From assembly GCA_016715115.1 (NCBI GenBank), contig JADKBM010000013.1, positions 372,001 to 436,000 on the forward strand: 64,000 bases of DNA, given 5' to 3'. This document shows positions 35,355 to 44,500 of the stretch, in pieces. The notes under the pieces were generated by a model. The model did no database searches. It was not told where the DNA came from and saw only the letters and a list, made by a program, of their open reading frames with translations. Every line of letters starts with the position of its first letter. Position 1 is the stretch's first letter. Source of the stretch: Acidobacteriota bacterium. GTDB taxonomy: Bacteria > Acidobacteriota > Blastocatellia > Pyrinomonadales > Pyrinomonadaceae. Made by a program: the position numbers and the translations under genes.

Positions 35355-35553
35355 TCCTTTTCTTCCCCAATTTTGATGACTTGATCAACTCGTCGAATCC
35401 ATACATTGCCTGCTGCAAATGCCGAACGCGTTGATCAGGGGTTAGTCGAAGATTTTCCACCAATAACGTCAAATCTATCCCGAATTCCTTGGCCGCGGCG
35501 ATCTTGCTGCCGGGCTTCGGGTTCAACAGCTTTTCTTCCGGAGTCCGTTTCAT
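35317..35553 (-). CDS. Small partner protein of the nucleotidyltransferase
   Basis: 78 residues. Text such as AAKEFGIDLTLLVENLRLTP and RVRHLQQAMYGFDELIKSSK is alpha-helical and resembles small proteins often encoded just before such nucleotidyltransferases. The 38-base overlap in another frame suggests translational coupling. It may serve as a scaffold or antitoxin-like partner. No DNA-binding motif is visible. Confidence 0.65.
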   Translation of the reverse strand: MKRTPEEKLLNPKPGSKIAAAKEFGIDLTLLVENLRLTPDQRVRHLQQAMYGFDELIKSSKLGKKRNDSTRNGAKVIG

Positions 35554-35562
35554 AAGAACATT

Positions 35563-36399
35563 TTACGGCAATTCAAGGGCTGCCGCACGTTTTTCCGCCT
35601 TCTGCGATTCGGTCAGACGCTGGTATTCGTAGATCGCGCCCTCCCATTCGCCGTACATCGCGTTCGGAAGCACGATGAACCTGCTTCCCCAGAGTTCTTT
35701 GACGCGGTCGGTTTCGGCAAAACGGTCGGCGACGCTCTTCTTTTCAAAATAGTTGGCGAGGTCATTGAGATTGTCGCCCATCAGGATCACGATCCGATAA
35801 GTTTCGGCGATCTTCACCCTTCGCGGTTCTTTGGTTGACTCCTTTTGTCGAAGCATCACTGTCTCGTCGGAGATGTCGGGGAATCCGACAGCCTTCAGGT
35901 TGTCGATCGTCGCCTGTTTCTCGGTTTCGTCCCGGTTCGAAACATAAAAAATGCGGACGTCGCTCGCCTTTGCGAAGTTCGCGAAATCGACCGCGCCGGG
36001 AATCGCTTTCGCTTTGCGCATCGAGGTCCACGCGGCCCAGTCTTTTTGATTGAACGCCGTGTTCGTCTTGATCCCGGCGGCCTGCGCCGGCGAATTGTCG
36101 AGCATCGTCTCGTCGATGTCGACGACGACCGCTCGCGGTTTCCTGCGTTCCGCCTTCGCTAGCTTTTTGGCTGTCTTTACGTCGTCCGCGAGCGAGCGCC
36201 GCGCCCAGTTGAATGCCTGATAGCACAATGCGCGGTACTCGGCGGACTTTTGCATAAAGAGCGTCGCGCCGGTTTGATAATCGAATTGCGATTGCTGAAC
36301 CGCCGGTTGCTGCTGAGCTGATTGCCCGGCCGTGAAATACATCGAGACAACCGAAATCAACGTCAAACTGAACGAGAGCAAGTAATGTTTGTGCTTCAT
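35563..36399 (-). CDS. Secreted HAD phosphatase, e(P4)/acid phosphatase type
   Basis: 278 residues from Met 36399, the start that gives a signal peptide (YLLSFSLTLISVVSMYF ... GQSA); the frame is open further upstream. The catalytic motif VVVDIDETMLDNSP (DxDxT) and the later RIVILMGDNLNDL (paired acidic residues) identify the class B/C-like HAD phosphatase family of Haemophilus lipoprotein e(P4), which removes phosphate from nucleotides outside the cell. FYVSNRDE is also typical. No lipobox Cys is present, so it should be soluble or anchored otherwise. Confidence 0.85.
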   Translation of the reverse strand: MKHKHYLLSFSLTLISVVSMYFTAGQSAQQQPAVQQSQFDYQTGATLFMQKSAEYRALCYQAFNWARRSLADDVKTAKKLAKAERRKPRAVVVDIDETMLDNSPAQAAGIKTNTAFNQKDWAAWTSMRKAKAIPGAVDFANFAKASDVRIFYVSNRDETEKQATIDNLKAVGFPDISDETVMLRQKESTKEPRRVKIAETYRIVILMGDNLNDLANYFEKKSVADRFAETDRVKELWGSRFIVLPNAMYGEWEGAIYEYQRLTESQKAEKRAAALELP

Positions 36400-36444
36400 A
36401 ATCTTGTAATTGAATAGCGAATCCAACAGAATTATAGGTGAACT

Positions 36445-36639
36445 ATGACTGAAAAAACGAAAACTGAAGAATTGGAGGAGTCGCTTGAAGGGAGTTACTA
36501 CTATGATGACGCGACCGGTTACGAGCTTTTCGATCCGGATGCGCCCGACGACGCAGTCGATGAAGATGAGGAATCCGACGAGGTTCGCTTGACGCAAGGG
36601 CAAAGCCGCGCGGCATCCCGAACCACCCCGATTCCATAA
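36445..36639 (+). CDS. Small acidic protein
   Basis: 64 residues, preceded by AGGTGA at good spacing. The sequence is rich in Asp and Glu (FDPDAPDDAVDEDEESDEV) and has a YYYDD motif. It is divergent from the HAD phosphatase and convergent with the STAS gene, which ends two bases after its stop. Function unknown. Confidence 0.55.
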   Translation: MTEKTKTEELEESLEGSYYYDDATGYELFDPDAPDDAVDEDEESDEVRLTQGQSRAASRTTPIP

Positions 36640-36640
36640 A

Positions 36641-36976
36641 CTAGCCGGCAGCGGCGCTGGTTTCGTCGTCGTAAACTTCGAGGATCGGCAAGATGCTGCT
36701 CAGCGTCAGGACCTCTTTGACCTTCGGCATTAAATTTGTGAGTTTGAGATGACCGCCGAGTTCGCTCAATGAGCCGACACCCGCCAAAATTTCTCCGGCG
36801 CCGCTTGAGTCGATGTACTTCACTTTCTCGAGGTTCAGCAGAATGTCCGTTTTGTCCTCGCCGATGAGCCGTTTTATCTCGTCGCGAAGCCGTGCCGAAC
36901 CGCCGCCCATAATGATGTTGCCTTCGAGATCGAGCACCGTCATCTCACCGTTCTGTCGTTCCTGTATTTCGAGCAT
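36641..36976 (-). CDS. STAS-domain anti-sigma factor antagonist
   Basis: 111 residues. The single STAS domain has LDLEGNIIMGGGSARLRDEI and VKYIDSSGAGEILAG, where the DSSG Ser is the usual phosphorylation site. Such proteins (SpoIIAA/RsbV type) release a sigma factor or control another partner by partner switching. GAGGA lies upstream of the ATG. No anti-sigma kinase is nearby. Confidence 0.85.
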   Translation of the reverse strand: MLEIQERQNGEMTVLDLEGNIIMGGGSARLRDEIKRLIGEDKTDILLNLEKVKYIDSSGAGEILAGVGSLSELGGHLKLTNLMPKVKEVLTLSSILPILEVYDDETSAAAG

Positions 36977-37089
36977 CGTTGATTTCCTCGTAAGTTACGG
37001 AATTATCCAAGAAAGCGATGGATCAAGTCAATTCCGGCTCCGGCCTTGTGCAATCCAACCGGACCGGTCGCAACCGGTTTCCGTCCTGA

Positions 37090-38898
37090 CTATTTCTTCG
37101 GGCGTTCGTTCGGCTTAAGGACACGTTTGCGAAGCCGGATCGATTTCGGCGTGACCTCGACCAGTTCGTCGTCGGCGATGAATTCGAGCGCCTGTTCGAG
37201 CGAAAGATCTTTCACCGGAACGAGCCGCATCGCTTCGTCGGTCGATGTCGTGCGCATATTCGTCAGCTTCTTTTCCTTGATCGCATTGACGTCGAGATCG
37301 ACGAATCGCGCGTTCTCGCCGACGATCATTCCTTCGTAAACCTTCGTCTGCGGCTTGATGAACAGCGATCCGCGTTCCTGAAGCGCATACAGAGCATAGG
37401 TCGTCGCCTCGCCGATCCGGTCCGCGACCAGCGATCCGGTTCCGCGTCCCTTGAGATCGCCCTGCCAGCGATCAAACCGCAAGAACATCGTGTTGAGCAG
37501 ACCCGTTCCCTTGGTTTCCGTCAAAAACTCGCCCCGGAATCCGATCAGCCCGCGCGAAGGAACTTCGTACTCGAGCCGGACGCGTCCCGAGCCGTTGTTG
37601 ATCATCTTCGTCATCTGGCCTTTGCGGCGGCCGAGCGCCTCGGTGACGACGCCGATAAACTCTTCCGGAACGTCGATCACGACGAGTTCGATCGGTTCTT
37701 GCGTTTCTCCGTTCTCGCCTTTGCGTGTGATTACTTCCGGCTTTGAAACCTGAAGTTCGTAGCCCTCGCGCCGCATCATTTCGATGAGGATCGACAACTG
37801 GAGTTCGCCGCGTCCCGAAACCTTGAAACTGTCGGGCGAATCGGTCTCCGCGACGCGGAGCGCGACGTTTCCGAGCAGTTCTTTTTCAAGGCGATCCTTG
37901 ATCTGCCGGGAGGTGACGTATTTTCCTTCCGTTCCCGAAAAGGGCGACGTGTTGACGCCGAAGATCATCGCGATCGTCGGTTCATCGACGGCGATCACCG
38001 GCAACGGCCGCGGATTGTCGACGAGCGTGATCGTCTCGCCGATGTTGATGTCGTCGAATCCGGCCAGCGCGACGATCTCGCCGACGCCCGCGCGATCGGT
38101 GGTCTGCCGTTCAAGACCTTCAAATATGTAGAGCTCCTTGACGCGCGTTTTCTGCGTCGTGCCATCGCGTTTCGAAACGATGACCTCCTGGTTCTTGGCG
38201 ATCTCACCCGAAAAAATGCGGCCGATCGCAAGGCGTCCGACGAATGGATTGTAGTCGATATTCGCGACCAGAAGCTGGAGCGTGTCATTGCGGATCTCGT
38301 GCGGCGCGGGAACGGTTTCGAGGATCTGATCGAACAGGGGTTGAAGGTCTTTCGAATCGTCCGCGAGGTTCTTTTTAGCGATCCCGTCGCGGGAGATCGA
38401 GTACAGGATCGGGAACTCGATCTGTTCCTCGTTCGCTCCGAGATCGATGAAAAGGTCGTAGATCTCATCGACGACCTCATCAGGCCGCGCGTCCTGGCGG
38501 TCGATCTTGTTGACGAGCGCGATCGCCGGGAGATTGAGTTCAAGCGCCTTGCGCAGAACGAATCGGGTTTGCGGCAAACATCCCTCGGCGGCGTCTACCA
38601 GCAGAACAATGCCGTCGACCATCTTCAGAACGCGCTCGACCTCGCCGCCGAAATCTGCGTGGCCCGGCGTATCGACGATGTTGATCTTGTGATCGCCGTA
38701 ATGCACCGAAGTGTTTTTGGCCATGATCGTGATGCCGCGCTCGCGTTCGAGGTCCATCGAGTCCATCACGCGGTCAACGATTGTTTCGTTGTCACGGTAG
38801 ACGTGCGATTGCTGAAGCATAGCGTCGACGAGGGTCGTCTTGCCGTGGTCGACGTGCGCGATGATCGCGATGTTTCTGATCTTGTTTGTTTCAATCAT
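37090..38898 (-). CDS. typA: TypA/BipA ribosome-associated GTPase
   Basis: 602 residues from the ATG at 38898 (MIETNKIRNIAIIAHVDHGK). The open frame extends through the upstream repeat array to 39555, but that extension is repeat text without an initiation context and the family starts here. GTPase motifs are AHVDHGKTTL, DTPGHADFGGEV and NKIDRQDARP; the C-terminal half has the TypA-specific GRGELQLSILIEMMRREGYE and PSRGLIGFRGEFLTETKGTG. TypA aids ribosome assembly and stress growth. The gene is intact. Only about 80 bases separate the start from the repeat array, so its promoter must lie in that stretch or inside the array. Confidence 0.95.
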   Translation of the reverse strand: MIETNKIRNIAIIAHVDHGKTTLVDAMLQQSHVYRDNETIVDRVMDSMDLERERGITIMAKNTSVHYGDHKINIVDTPGHADFGGEVERVLKMVDGIVLLVDAAEGCLPQTRFVLRKALELNLPAIALVNKIDRQDARPDEVVDEIYDLFIDLGANEEQIEFPILYSISRDGIAKKNLADDSKDLQPLFDQILETVPAPHEIRNDTLQLLVANIDYNPFVGRLAIGRIFSGEIAKNQEVIVSKRDGTTQKTRVKELYIFEGLERQTTDRAGVGEIVALAGFDDINIGETITLVDNPRPLPVIAVDEPTIAMIFGVNTSPFSGTEGKYVTSRQIKDRLEKELLGNVALRVAETDSPDSFKVSGRGELQLSILIEMMRREGYELQVSKPEVITRKGENGETQEPIELVVIDVPEEFIGVVTEALGRRKGQMTKMINNGSGRVRLEYEVPSRGLIGFRGEFLTETKGTGLLNTMFLRFDRWQGDLKGRGTGSLVADRIGEATTYALYALQERGSLFIKPQTKVYEGMIVGENARFVDLDVNAIKEKKLTNMRTTSTDEAMRLVPVKDLSLEQALEFIADDELVEVTPKSIRLRKRVLKPNERPKK

Positions 38899-38976
38899 TG
38901 TTTTCGGCGCCTTGGAAGGCAAACAGAAATGATGACCGATTGGCGGGCAAAACGCAAAAGGGGAATGGAAAAGAAG

Positions 38977-39893
38977 TTCCAGATTCAAGAGATTCCCGAT
39001 TCCCGATTCCAGCGATTCCAGATCCAAGCGATTCCAGATTCCAGCGATTCCAGATTCCAGCGATTCCAGATCTAAGCGATTCCAGATTCCAGCGATTCCA
39101 GATCCAAGCGATTCCAGATCCAAGCGATTCCAGATTCCAGCGATTCCAGATTCCAGCGATTCCAGATTCCAGCGATTCCAGATTCCAGCGATTCCAGATT
39201 CCAGCGATTCCAGATTCCAGCGATTCCAGATTCCAGCGATTCCAGATTCCAGCGATTCCAGATTCCAGCGATTCCAGATTCCAGCGATTCCAGATTCCAG
39301 CGATTCCAGATTCCAGCGATTCCAGATTCCAGCGATTCCAGATTCCAGCGATTCCAGATTCCAGCGATTCCAGATTCCAGCGATTCCAGATTCCAGCGAT
39401 TCCAGATTCCAGCGATTCCAGATTCCAGCGATTCCAGATTCCAGCGATTCCAGATTCCAGCGATTCCAGATTCCAGCGATTCCAGATTCCAGCGATTCCA
39501 GATTCCAGCGATTCCAGATCCAAGCGATTCCAGATCCAAGCGATTCCAGATCCAAGCGATTCCAGATCCAAGCGATTCCAGATTCCAGCGATTCCAGATT
39601 CCAGCGATTCCAGATTCCAGCGATTCCGGATTCCAGCGATTCCGGATTCCAGCGATTCCAGATTCCAGCGATTCCAGATCCAAGCGATTCCAGATTCCAG
39701 CGATTCCATCTGGAATACTTAGAATCTTGGAATCTCCGGAATCCTGGAATCCTGGAATCTTGGAATCTCTGGAATCCTGGAATCCTGGAATCTTGGAATC
39801 CTGGAATCTTGGAATCTCTGGAATCCTGGAATATTGGAATCTCCGGAATCCTGGAATCCTGGAATCCTGGAATCTCTGGAATCCGGAGAATTC
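38977..39893. repeat. Repeat array 2: 16-bp GATTCCAGATTCCAGC units plus an inverted tail
   Basis: From about 38977 to 39708 the plus strand repeats a 16-bp unit (two GATTCCAG words with a C or CG joint). About 25 units between 39124 and 39525 are essentially perfect. Other units carry GATCCAAG or GATTCCGG. From 39711 to 39890 the word appears reversed as CTGGAATC, with looser spacing. The switch is at 39703-39716 (ATTCCA-TC-TGGAAT). The right edge touches the stop of the FG-GAP gene at 39892. The unit has no stop codon in several frames, giving long false frames on both strands. Confidence 0.95.
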
Positions 39894-40953
39894 ACCTGAC
39901 AAAAGCATTCGGAACCGCAATGTCCGTGGCCGCGCCGAAATTCTGGATCAGCGTTCCGGCGGTCGATCGTTGGATGTACCACGTCGCGGCGGAAGATCTG
40001 AACACGGCGGCGTCGAATTTTCCGTCGCCGTCGTAGTCGCCGGGGGCGGGCGCGTCGCCGTTCGCGCCGAACGGGAACGAGTAGAAGGTGAAGTCTTCGG
40101 ACCTCAGGATCAGCCATTCGCCGGTCGCCGGCCGCCAGATCGCGATGTCCGCCTTGCCGTCGCCGGTGTAGTCGCCCTGAACCGTTTTATCCGTCGAGAC
40201 GCCGAACGTGACGGCGACGATCCCGGCCGTCGACCGGTTCAGCCACCACTGGCCAAGCGACGGACGATAGATCGCGATGTCCGCCTTGCCGTCGCCGTCG
40301 TAATCCGCGGGAACCGGAACATCGCCCGCCGCTCCGAACGTCTCGATCGTAGTTCCGCCCGAGGATTTCTGAATGTACCAGGTCAGATTCGAGGGCCGGA
40401 AAACCGCGGCGTCCGTTTTGTTGTCGCCGTCGTAATCCGCCGGGACCGGAATGTCCGACGAGGCGCCGAACGGGAACGAATAGAAACTGAAATTCTCACT
40501 TCGCAACACAAACCATTCGCCGGTCGAAGGCCGGTAGATGGCCACGTCAGCAACGCCGTCGCCGGTGAAGTCGCCCGGCGTCAGTTTGTCGGCCGAGTTG
40601 CCGAAGGTGTGGACGACCGTCCCGAGGTTCGAACGGTTCAGCCACCACTGCCCGAGCGACGGCCTGAAGATCGAGATGTCGGTCTTGCCGTCGCCGTCAA
40701 AATCGAATGGCGATTCGACCGTCGTCACCGGAATGGCCGCGCCGCCCCAGAATCCCGACATGAGCGAGAACTGGCCGCCCGTCACGGGACCGCCGGCGAC
40801 CGGCTGGCCGATCGTTCCGTCAACCTGGAACGTCCCGCCCGATGCGCTTCCGCCGCCGCCGGCGATGACCGATTTCGTGATCTGGAACGTTCCGCCCGAT
40901 TGCGCGAATCCAACGCCGGCAAAGATAAGGATTGCGGTGATTGTTGCTTTCAT
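39892..40953 (-). CDS. Secreted FG-GAP-repeat protein
   Basis: 353 residues. A signal peptide (MKATITAILIFAGVGFAQ) is followed by a Gly-rich segment (GGTFQITKSVIAGGGGSASG) and then six FG-GAP-like blades with DxDGDGKxD loops (FDFDGDGKTDISIFRPS, YDGDNKTDAAVFRP, YTGDGKADIAIWRP). The blades alternate between two types, WWLNRS and WFVLRSE/WYIQKSS, showing duplication by pairs. Calcium binding is expected. Probably a surface or extracellular propeller. Its stop codon lies exactly at the edge of repeat array 2. Confidence 0.85.
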   Translation of the reverse strand: MKATITAILIFAGVGFAQSGGTFQITKSVIAGGGGSASGGTFQVDGTIGQPVAGGPVTGGQFSLMSGFWGGAAIPVTTVESPFDFDGDGKTDISIFRPSLGQWWLNRSNLGTVVHTFGNSADKLTPGDFTGDGVADVAIYRPSTGEWFVLRSENFSFYSFPFGASSDIPVPADYDGDNKTDAAVFRPSNLTWYIQKSSGGTTIETFGAAGDVPVPADYDGDGKADIAIYRPSLGQWWLNRSTAGIVAVTFGVSTDKTVQGDYTGDGKADIAIWRPATGEWLILRSEDFTFYSFPFGANGDAPAPGDYDGDGKFDAAVFRSSAATWYIQRSTAGTLIQNFGAATDIAVPNAFVR

Positions 40954-40959
40954 GTTGTC

Positions 40960-41000
40960 TAATTCGAGCTATGAGCTATGAGCTATGAGCTTCGGGCTTC
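40960..41000. repeat. GAGCTAT word repeat
   Basis: A 7-base word, GAGCTAT, is repeated about four times with variants upstream of the FG-GAP gene; related CGAGC/GAGCT words continue to about 41070. Confidence 0.7.
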
Positions 41001-41072
41001 GAGCGTCGAGCGATGGGTTGCGAAGCTGACTCACGGCTCGCGGCTCAGAGCTCACAGCTCGAATCCGATCCC

Positions 41073-42266
41073 CTACGGCTTGCAGATCGCCGATGACTGA
41101 TTCGACGCGCAGACAAGGCTTTTGAGAGCGGCCAATTCGATGCGCAGCTGCTCGATCTCTCTATGCTGCGCCTCGATCTGTTTTTGCTGTTCGCCGACGG
41201 CGTTGATTAAAACGACTCCGAGACGGTCGTACTTTACGCCTTCGACCTCGCCTTTGTCGTTGTATGAGGCAAGCAAAGGCTCGACCGCGGCGACTTCTTC
41301 CGCTACGAGTCCGAAATCAAACTGATTATTCGCCAGCCAATTAAACGAAACCGGACGAAGCCGCGAAATCAAAGCCAAGCCCGAACCGAACGGATTGATG
41401 TTGTTTTTGTAGCGAAGCGATGACGAACAGAGCGAAATCTCATTCGAGGCATTGCGGCAAAGTGGTGTTGCGCCTGCCGCACCAAGTTGAGCGACTGAAG
41501 TGCGTCCTGTTTGTGTGTTCATCACCAAACCCCAACCGCCGCCATTTGTTCCAAAAAAACCGACGCTATTGTCAGTTTCCATCCCGACGAAGGCGCGATC
41601 CTGGTTTGGCGTATTCTGAAAAAACCAGAAGCCGGCGGTATTTGTAGGTCCGGTATCGCCGATGTTTTGCTTAAACCGCGACCTGCCGACCACATCCAAC
41701 CGGAATCCTGGCGTCGTCGTGCCGATGCCGACATTTCCGCCAAATAATCCATTGCCGCTGATGTTGAAATTGCCCGTTTGTTGCGATGTCGAATTTTGAA
41801 TAAAATTCGCGCCGCCATTGGCCGTCGTAATGTATTGATTCGCGGCTATTCCGCCGAGCGATAGCGCGTTGTTCGTGGTTTCCGAGAGCAGACTCTTTAT
41901 CGAATACGGTGAACTGTTGACTTGTTGCCGCGGCGTCAGAACCGCAAATGTGCCGCTGCCCGCAGGTCTGACGCGAATTTCCAAAAAACGGTCTGCGCCT
42001 GTAAAAAGTTGCGGCCCCCAGTTTATCGGAAGCGTGAAAACGCCATTCGTAACCAGCCATGGCGTAAAACTAGCGGTCGTAATTTGGTTGCCTCCGGTTG
42101 CCGCGTCAAACAAAGCAATTTGAAAATCGTAGTTGCCGTTTGCCGGATTCGCACCGTCCTTCAAATTGCCTTGATAAGTAAAGCCGGTCGTTTGCGCCGA
42201 AACCGTCTGCGCAGCCAAAATCAGACCAACGACCAAAATCAAAATACAATTTTCAAATCTTTTCAT
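41073..42266 (-). CDS. Secreted fibre-like protein with C-terminal S74 autoprocessing domain
   Basis: 397 residues. After a signal peptide (to about AQT), a beta-rich region includes TGFTYQGNLKDGANPANGNY and VGIGTTTPGFRLDVVG, the repeat style of fibre proteins. The C-terminus is a Peptidase S74 domain: SSLRYKNNI carries the Ser-x2-Arg-x-Lys catalytic pattern, followed by RPVSFNWL, DFGLVAEEVAAVEPLL, VEGVKYDRLGVVLINAV and a coiled coil (EQQKQIEAQHREIEQLRIEL). In tail spikes this domain helps trimerise the fibre and then cleaves itself off. Here the protein is secreted by its own signal. GGGAGAG precedes the ATG. Confidence 0.85.
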   Translation of the reverse strand: MKRFENCILILVVGLILAAQTVSAQTTGFTYQGNLKDGANPANGNYDFQIALFDAATGGNQITTASFTPWLVTNGVFTLPINWGPQLFTGADRFLEIRVRPAGSGTFAVLTPRQQVNSSPYSIKSLLSETTNNALSLGGIAANQYITTANGGANFIQNSTSQQTGNFNISGNGLFGGNVGIGTTTPGFRLDVVGRSRFKQNIGDTGPTNTAGFWFFQNTPNQDRAFVGMETDNSVGFFGTNGGGWGLVMNTQTGRTSVAQLGAAGATPLCRNASNEISLCSSSLRYKNNINPFGSGLALISRLRPVSFNWLANNQFDFGLVAEEVAAVEPLLASYNDKGEVEGVKYDRLGVVLINAVGEQQKQIEAQHREIEQLRIELAALKSLVCASNQSSAICKP

Positions 42267-42302
42267 AATCTCTCCCAGATTCTTTGCCCATCAAATCGAC
42301 GC

Positions 42303-44450
42303 CTAATCACGGCAACGGTAAAGGTTCCACTCCCAGGTGATCTTCGTGCCGTCCTGCGGATTGAGCACTTTAGTTCCGAAAAGCACCTCGCCGGCGGTCC
42401 CGACGAATCGTTGTCCGTAACGGCCGTCTTCAAGCTGCATATCGAATGAAGTTCTGAGCTTTTCGACTTTGTCGAGCGGCTGCAACTCTTCCAAGTCGCA
42501 GTTGGAATCGGTAACTTCGTCGATGGTCTTCTCTTTCATTTCAAAAATTCCCGTCGAAGCATTGAACTCCAGGCTGAAATCGCGCGCGCCCGGCTGGTAA
42601 CCGATCGTAAACGGTCTTTTGAGCGTTCCCGTGAACCATTCCTTTCTTCCTTTTTTGAACCTCGTCGTAAAACTTCCCTCGGTCTTTCCGCAACAAGGAT
42701 CGTTTTCACGAACGCCCTCAAAAATGTCTTCCAACAGATAAAAGACAAACATATCCGCCGGATTCGGAGGTTTGGTCTTCATTTCTTCGGGTTTGCGCGG
42801 ATTGAGTTTGATCTGCGCCTCCTCGACCAATTTATAGGTTCGTATGCCTTCACCGGTACCGTTGCCGTTGCTTTGACGGGTCGATTTAATCACCGAAGTC
42901 TTGTCGTACGATCGTTCATACCTGATCGTGCCGCTCCAGTCGTCGGTGCAGGGAATCCAATCCCGAACGGGGACGCGAACGCCGGTTGAGCCCAAAATTG
43001 CACGGTTTTCCTCGATCGTGACCATCAAATAAGCAGTGTGCGGCGTTGCATAGGTCTTTCGGTTGGTCAGATCTTCCTTTTGCGGCTTGCCGATGACGCT
43101 GACAATGCTCTCACCGATCTGACCGGTCAGCTTGTCGGTTTGACTGCTCAGCTTGACGGAATCGTCGCCAAGATCGGCGCCGTCCTCGGAAACCAATATC
43201 CACTCGACGGTCTTGCCTTCCAATGACGGTGATTCCTGCAAGTCGAATTTCGGGCTCGCACCCGAAGCCAACCTATCCAGACAACCAACCTGATTGGCCT
43301 TTTCCGGGTCGGCCCAGACAATCGTAAACTTCGCCGTGACATCACGGGTTTCTCCCATATTGACGGACGATTTCGTTCTCACCAGCGGAATCGGTTCCTG
43401 GACCTTCAGGTCGATCTTGATGGTCTGCGAGGCTGACCGCAGTTTTTTCGAGGCCAAGGTGATAACGGCAAGTTTGAGTCCTTTGCCGAAGATCTCCAGA
43501 AACTGCCGGTGCGAACTGCCTGCTCTCCGATTTGGTGAACGCAGTTTGCATTCATCGATCGCTTTTTGATCCGCAAGCAACTCGCATTCGTCGAGCGTCT
43601 TTTCAAAAAGCGACAACTTTTCAACCGCTCGATACGCGTTCTTGCCTGTGTTTTGAAGCGTCGTCAAGTCGTCCCAGGAGTCACACAGACTCGTCTGTCC
43701 GGCGAAAACGGCATTTACGAAGCGGACGCCGTTTTCCCTGAAGAGTTGCGGCCGCCGGAAGTCGACGGCGACCAATTTAGCGTACGAATCGATCAGGTCG
43801 CCAAGCAATATGCGCTCGATGAGCGATAGCTGGATGAGGTTGAGCTTCGCATTTTCAGCCGACGTCGCACCCAGATCGACCGGATCTTTCATCTGTTTCC
43901 CAAGCTCGAAGATCAGTTGGGCGGCAAAACGGAGCCTTCCGTCCTTCGAATTCCTGGCCGTTTGCAGGTCCTTGAGCATCGAACGGGCGAGTTTGTCCGC
44001 GGGAAGCTGCGCATTGTTCTGGGAGATGACCTCGGCCAGCTTTTTGACGCTGGTCGTCGCGCCCGACGCCGAAGTTTTCAGCATTCCGACGAGTTCGAAG
44101 TCGTAGAAAACCATCTCAATATCGTAAGTCGAGGTCGGCTTGTAAAGAATCTTCTGGTTTCCGTCGATGATGTAGAATCCCGCCTTCTGCAGAGTTCCGA
44201 TCAGAACCGAAAGCGACTCGGCGTCATATTTGGAGATTTCCTTTGCCAACCGTGCCGCAAGTCCGTCGGAGCGGTTTTCACCAACGATATAAGCGTTGGG
44301 AAGCCCCTTTTTTGAAAAGCTGACCAACGGATCATTGCTTTCGACCGCCGACAGCTTCGGTTCCGGCGGAGGTGTGTTGACGATCGGGCGCTGGGCAAAG
44401 ACCGGGAGCGATCCGACGATGATCAAGGCAACAATGACAATTTTCTTCAT
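42303..44450 (-). CDS. Large secreted protein of unknown family
   Basis: 715 residues with a signal peptide (MKKIVIVALIIVGSLPVFAQ). The first half is alpha-helical with several Cys (TSLCDSW, LDECELLADQKAIDECKL). The second half is beta-rich, with VTAKFTIVWADPEKANQVGC and a region near residues 450-560 containing DDWSGTIRYERSYD. No known domain is recognised. GAGG lies 8 bases before the ATG. It shares strand and neighbourhood with the next secreted gene (50-bp gap) and both may be co-expressed. Confidence 0.7.
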   Translation of the reverse strand: MKKIVIVALIIVGSLPVFAQRPIVNTPPPEPKLSAVESNDPLVSFSKKGLPNAYIVGENRSDGLAARLAKEISKYDAESLSVLIGTLQKAGFYIIDGNQKILYKPTSTYDIEMVFYDFELVGMLKTSASGATTSVKKLAEVISQNNAQLPADKLARSMLKDLQTARNSKDGRLRFAAQLIFELGKQMKDPVDLGATSAENAKLNLIQLSLIERILLGDLIDSYAKLVAVDFRRPQLFRENGVRFVNAVFAGQTSLCDSWDDLTTLQNTGKNAYRAVEKLSLFEKTLDECELLADQKAIDECKLRSPNRRAGSSHRQFLEIFGKGLKLAVITLASKKLRSASQTIKIDLKVQEPIPLVRTKSSVNMGETRDVTAKFTIVWADPEKANQVGCLDRLASGASPKFDLQESPSLEGKTVEWILVSEDGADLGDDSVKLSSQTDKLTGQIGESIVSVIGKPQKEDLTNRKTYATPHTAYLMVTIEENRAILGSTGVRVPVRDWIPCTDDWSGTIRYERSYDKTSVIKSTRQSNGNGTGEGIRTYKLVEEAQIKLNPRKPEEMKTKPPNPADMFVFYLLEDIFEGVRENDPCCGKTEGSFTTRFKKGRKEWFTGTLKRPFTIGYQPGARDFSLEFNASTGIFEMKEKTIDEVTDSNCDLEELQPLDKVEKLRTSFDMQLEDGRYGQRFVGTAGEVLFGTKVLNPQDGTKITWEWNLYRCRD

Positions 44451-44500
44451 AAACCGAACCTCAACTATTCACCAAGCCGCGCAAGTCCTGTCGCAAGAAT

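Noticed and set aside
38977..39893. CRISPR array
   Set aside because: The unit is 16 bp with no unique spacers and no cas genes.
38886..39920. Long open frames (about 272-282 aa) on both strands and a 219-residue N-terminal extension of TypA
   Set aside because: They are made only of the 16-bp repeat, which happens to lack stops in several frames; TypA starts at 38898 by family comparison.
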